Position numbers and translations under genes: made by a program
In this document: one piece after another, positions 62,634-64,000 of the stretch
Layout: each line of letters starts with the position of its first letter
How positions within the stretch are numbered: position 1 is the stretch's first letter
DNA from: Fomitopsis serialis
Taxonomy: Eukaryota > Basidiomycota > Agaricomycetes > Polyporales > Fomitopsidaceae
Direction: 5' to 3'
Length of the DNA: 64,000 nucleotides
Assembly: GCF_022376445.1 (NCBI RefSeq)
Contig: NW_025955169.1
Span: 1 to 64,000 of the forward strand
The notes under the pieces: generated by a model
Told to the model about the DNA's origin: nothing
The model's input: only the letters and a program-made list of their open reading frames with translations
Database searches by the model: none

Positions 62634-63920
62634 TCAACGATGCTGATGTTCGACCGCGATTGTGTGAGATTCAGGCCGCTCAGTAAGTAAATGTAATCCC
62701 CTGAAGTGGTGACTGTCCGAGTCTCGAAAATATAATTGTAGACGCTTACGATGAGCATAAAGACCTGGGAACCGCTCCGACAGGCTGGCTTCCAGTGCCG
62801 TTCGAGTCTTATGAGCCATCGTTAACGAGATTCGTTGTTGGTAAAGGAAAATGGTGACACTGGGTAGGTCATCCAGAACGCGGGAGAGTTCATGACCGAC
62901 AAAATCCCCTGGATCGATCCACGCACTCCCGGTTGTGGCACTAGTTGGTAGAACAGAAGGGATTTGTAACATGACGTGCGCCAGAGAAGTATGCGAGGAA
63001 TTGATTTGTGTAAGGGCGGATGCCAGGTGATCAGCCCACCCATGACGGAAGGGTCCGCCGCCTTTCACCAAGATGATTAGACTCACGAGACGCATATTCT
63101 GCGAGAAGTCGAGCATATTGCGCAGAACGTGTACGGGAGCCGGTGGGATGCGCATATATAGGGTCTCTAGAGCGGTACTCGCTCCATGCAGGATGGTGGG
63201 GAGGACCCCCCTAAGGTCGATTGCTTCGAACACGAGATGCCGTAGGCATGGCAGAGAGAGCAGTTGTAATGGTCGTTCTATTGGATGGTGATCCACGTCT
63301 TCGTCGTATGTGATAGCGTCATGCACCGAAAGAGTTGCAAGACGAGGGAAGCAACTCAGTACTTGCACAACCGACATCGCCGTCAAGCTGTCGTACGACA
63401 ACCCGAGCTCGATTACGTTTGGTAGGTAGGGCCGCCCAGACTCCGGAATGGACTGCACGATTGAATGTCTGGCACCTCCTTCTGATCGTCCGTCGTACGT
63501 TCCAATTTCAGGGTCTTCATATTCGTGAAGATTGATAACCAAGAAAGCTCGGGAGAGGGAGATCGACACATAGCGACTGAACTAGTCCAGCGAGGTCCGG
63601 CGCTTCATGGAGGTATGACCGCAGTCTATCCAGGACCGGTGGGTTGCAAACGCGAACCACCCGCCAGATGAGTCCGCGAGCAGTTCGTCGCCATGCTCGG
63701 CACGTCAGGACGCAAGCCTTCAACGCCTGGTGATCATCGTGCAGATGATCGATCACACCATCCCACATCTCTTGAGGAAGTAATGAAAGCACCGTCTCGG
63801 CTGTACAAGATACGAGTTTAGTCCATGCGCCCGCGTGTTGATGCTCAACGCACGATGCAATGTTTGGTACCTACCGTGCAAGCCCTCTCGAGAAAATGCT
63901 GGATCCGAGGTTCCTGACAT
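62634..63920 (-). CDS. F-box/LRR-like protein, intact copy
   Basis: Three exons (63920-63875, 63800-63540, 63481-62634) give 384 residues in phase. It starts MSGTSDPAFSREGLHAETVL; the F-box follows at about residues 19-60 (LLPQEMWDGVIDHLHDDHQA, CVLTCRAW). Leucine-rich segments include YLPNVIELGLSYDSL, VLSCFPRLATLSVHDAI, SLPCLRHLVFEAIDLRGV and LRNMLDFSQNMRLVSLI, with GHELSRVLDDLPSVTIFLY near the end. Intron 2 (63539-63482, 58 nt) is what joins two frames that otherwise look shifted. It is related to the two broken copies at 47191 and 49225. As an F-box protein it should link Skp1 of an SCF ubiquitin ligase to an unknown substrate. Confidence 0.82.
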
Positions 63921-64000
63921 CGAGGATCCCTGGAGACCATGTGTCAGCTAAACGGGTCTCACTGGACCAGCCAAAGTGGAATAAGTACCCAGTGAAAAGC

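Noticed and set aside
63482..63539. Apparent frameshift in the F-box gene at the window end
   Set aside because: Explained by a normal 58-nt GT-AG intron that keeps the phase.

Overview
The window is nuclear DNA from an Agaricomycete basidiomycete, probably a wood-decay polypore (inference). The signs are protein genes broken by many 50-60 nt GT-AG introns, GC-rich codon use, a CreA/Mig1-type repressor, GH15-CBM20 glucoamylase, a secreted protein with tandem repeats, F-box/LRR and MYND-finger multigene families, and Helitron debris. No tRNA, rRNA or CRISPR array was recognised. Exon limits were worked out by hand from splice signals, reading phase and family homology remembered from general knowledge; no database was searched.

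Layout. 0.6-3.7 kb holds relics: a decayed short-chain dehydrogenase, a decayed gene of an unnamed family, and a broken Helitron helicase tail. 4.7-5.5 kb is an intact MYND-finger gene (copy A). 6.6-8.8 kb is the CreA-like repressor (minus), followed by a GC-rich stretch of about 6.3 kb without a gene I can support. 15.1-18.0 kb has a DUF5745-like gene and guanine deaminase. 18.6-23.4 kb is a tandem array of four more MYND genes on the minus strand (B broken, C intact, D broken, E intact). 24.2-31.2 kb has a one-TM protein of unknown function, RanGAP (RNA1), a DUF3605/Gig1-like protein and a dysferlin-domain peroxin. 31.6-37.9 kb is a head-to-head pair of membrane-anchored aspartic proteases, one with a 1.2 kb intron. 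38.5-42.4 kb has dynactin p62 (two apparent frameshifts) and a proline-rich membrane protein. 44.3-46.4 kb is a secreted glucoamylase whose starch-binding domain is frameshifted. 47.2-50.4 kb has two decayed F-box genes, followed by a perfectly delimited palindromic MITE. 51.1-55.9 kb has mitochondrial porin, a Cdc25-type rhodanese, COX20 and a repeat-rich secreted protein. After a 4.5 kb gene-poor stretch come an aquaglyceroporin (60.4-61.8 kb) and an intact F-box gene (62.6-63.9 kb).

How the genes relate. Most are unrelated housekeeping genes. Two themes stand out. One is carbon use: the CreA-type repressor and a starch-degrading glucoamylase that such repressors typically control. The other is local family expansion with decay: MYND, aspartic protease and F-box copies arose by duplication, and several carry one or two small lesions. 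Some lesions lie in a conserved gene (dynactin p62) and in G runs, so part of the apparent decay may be consensus error in the assembly.
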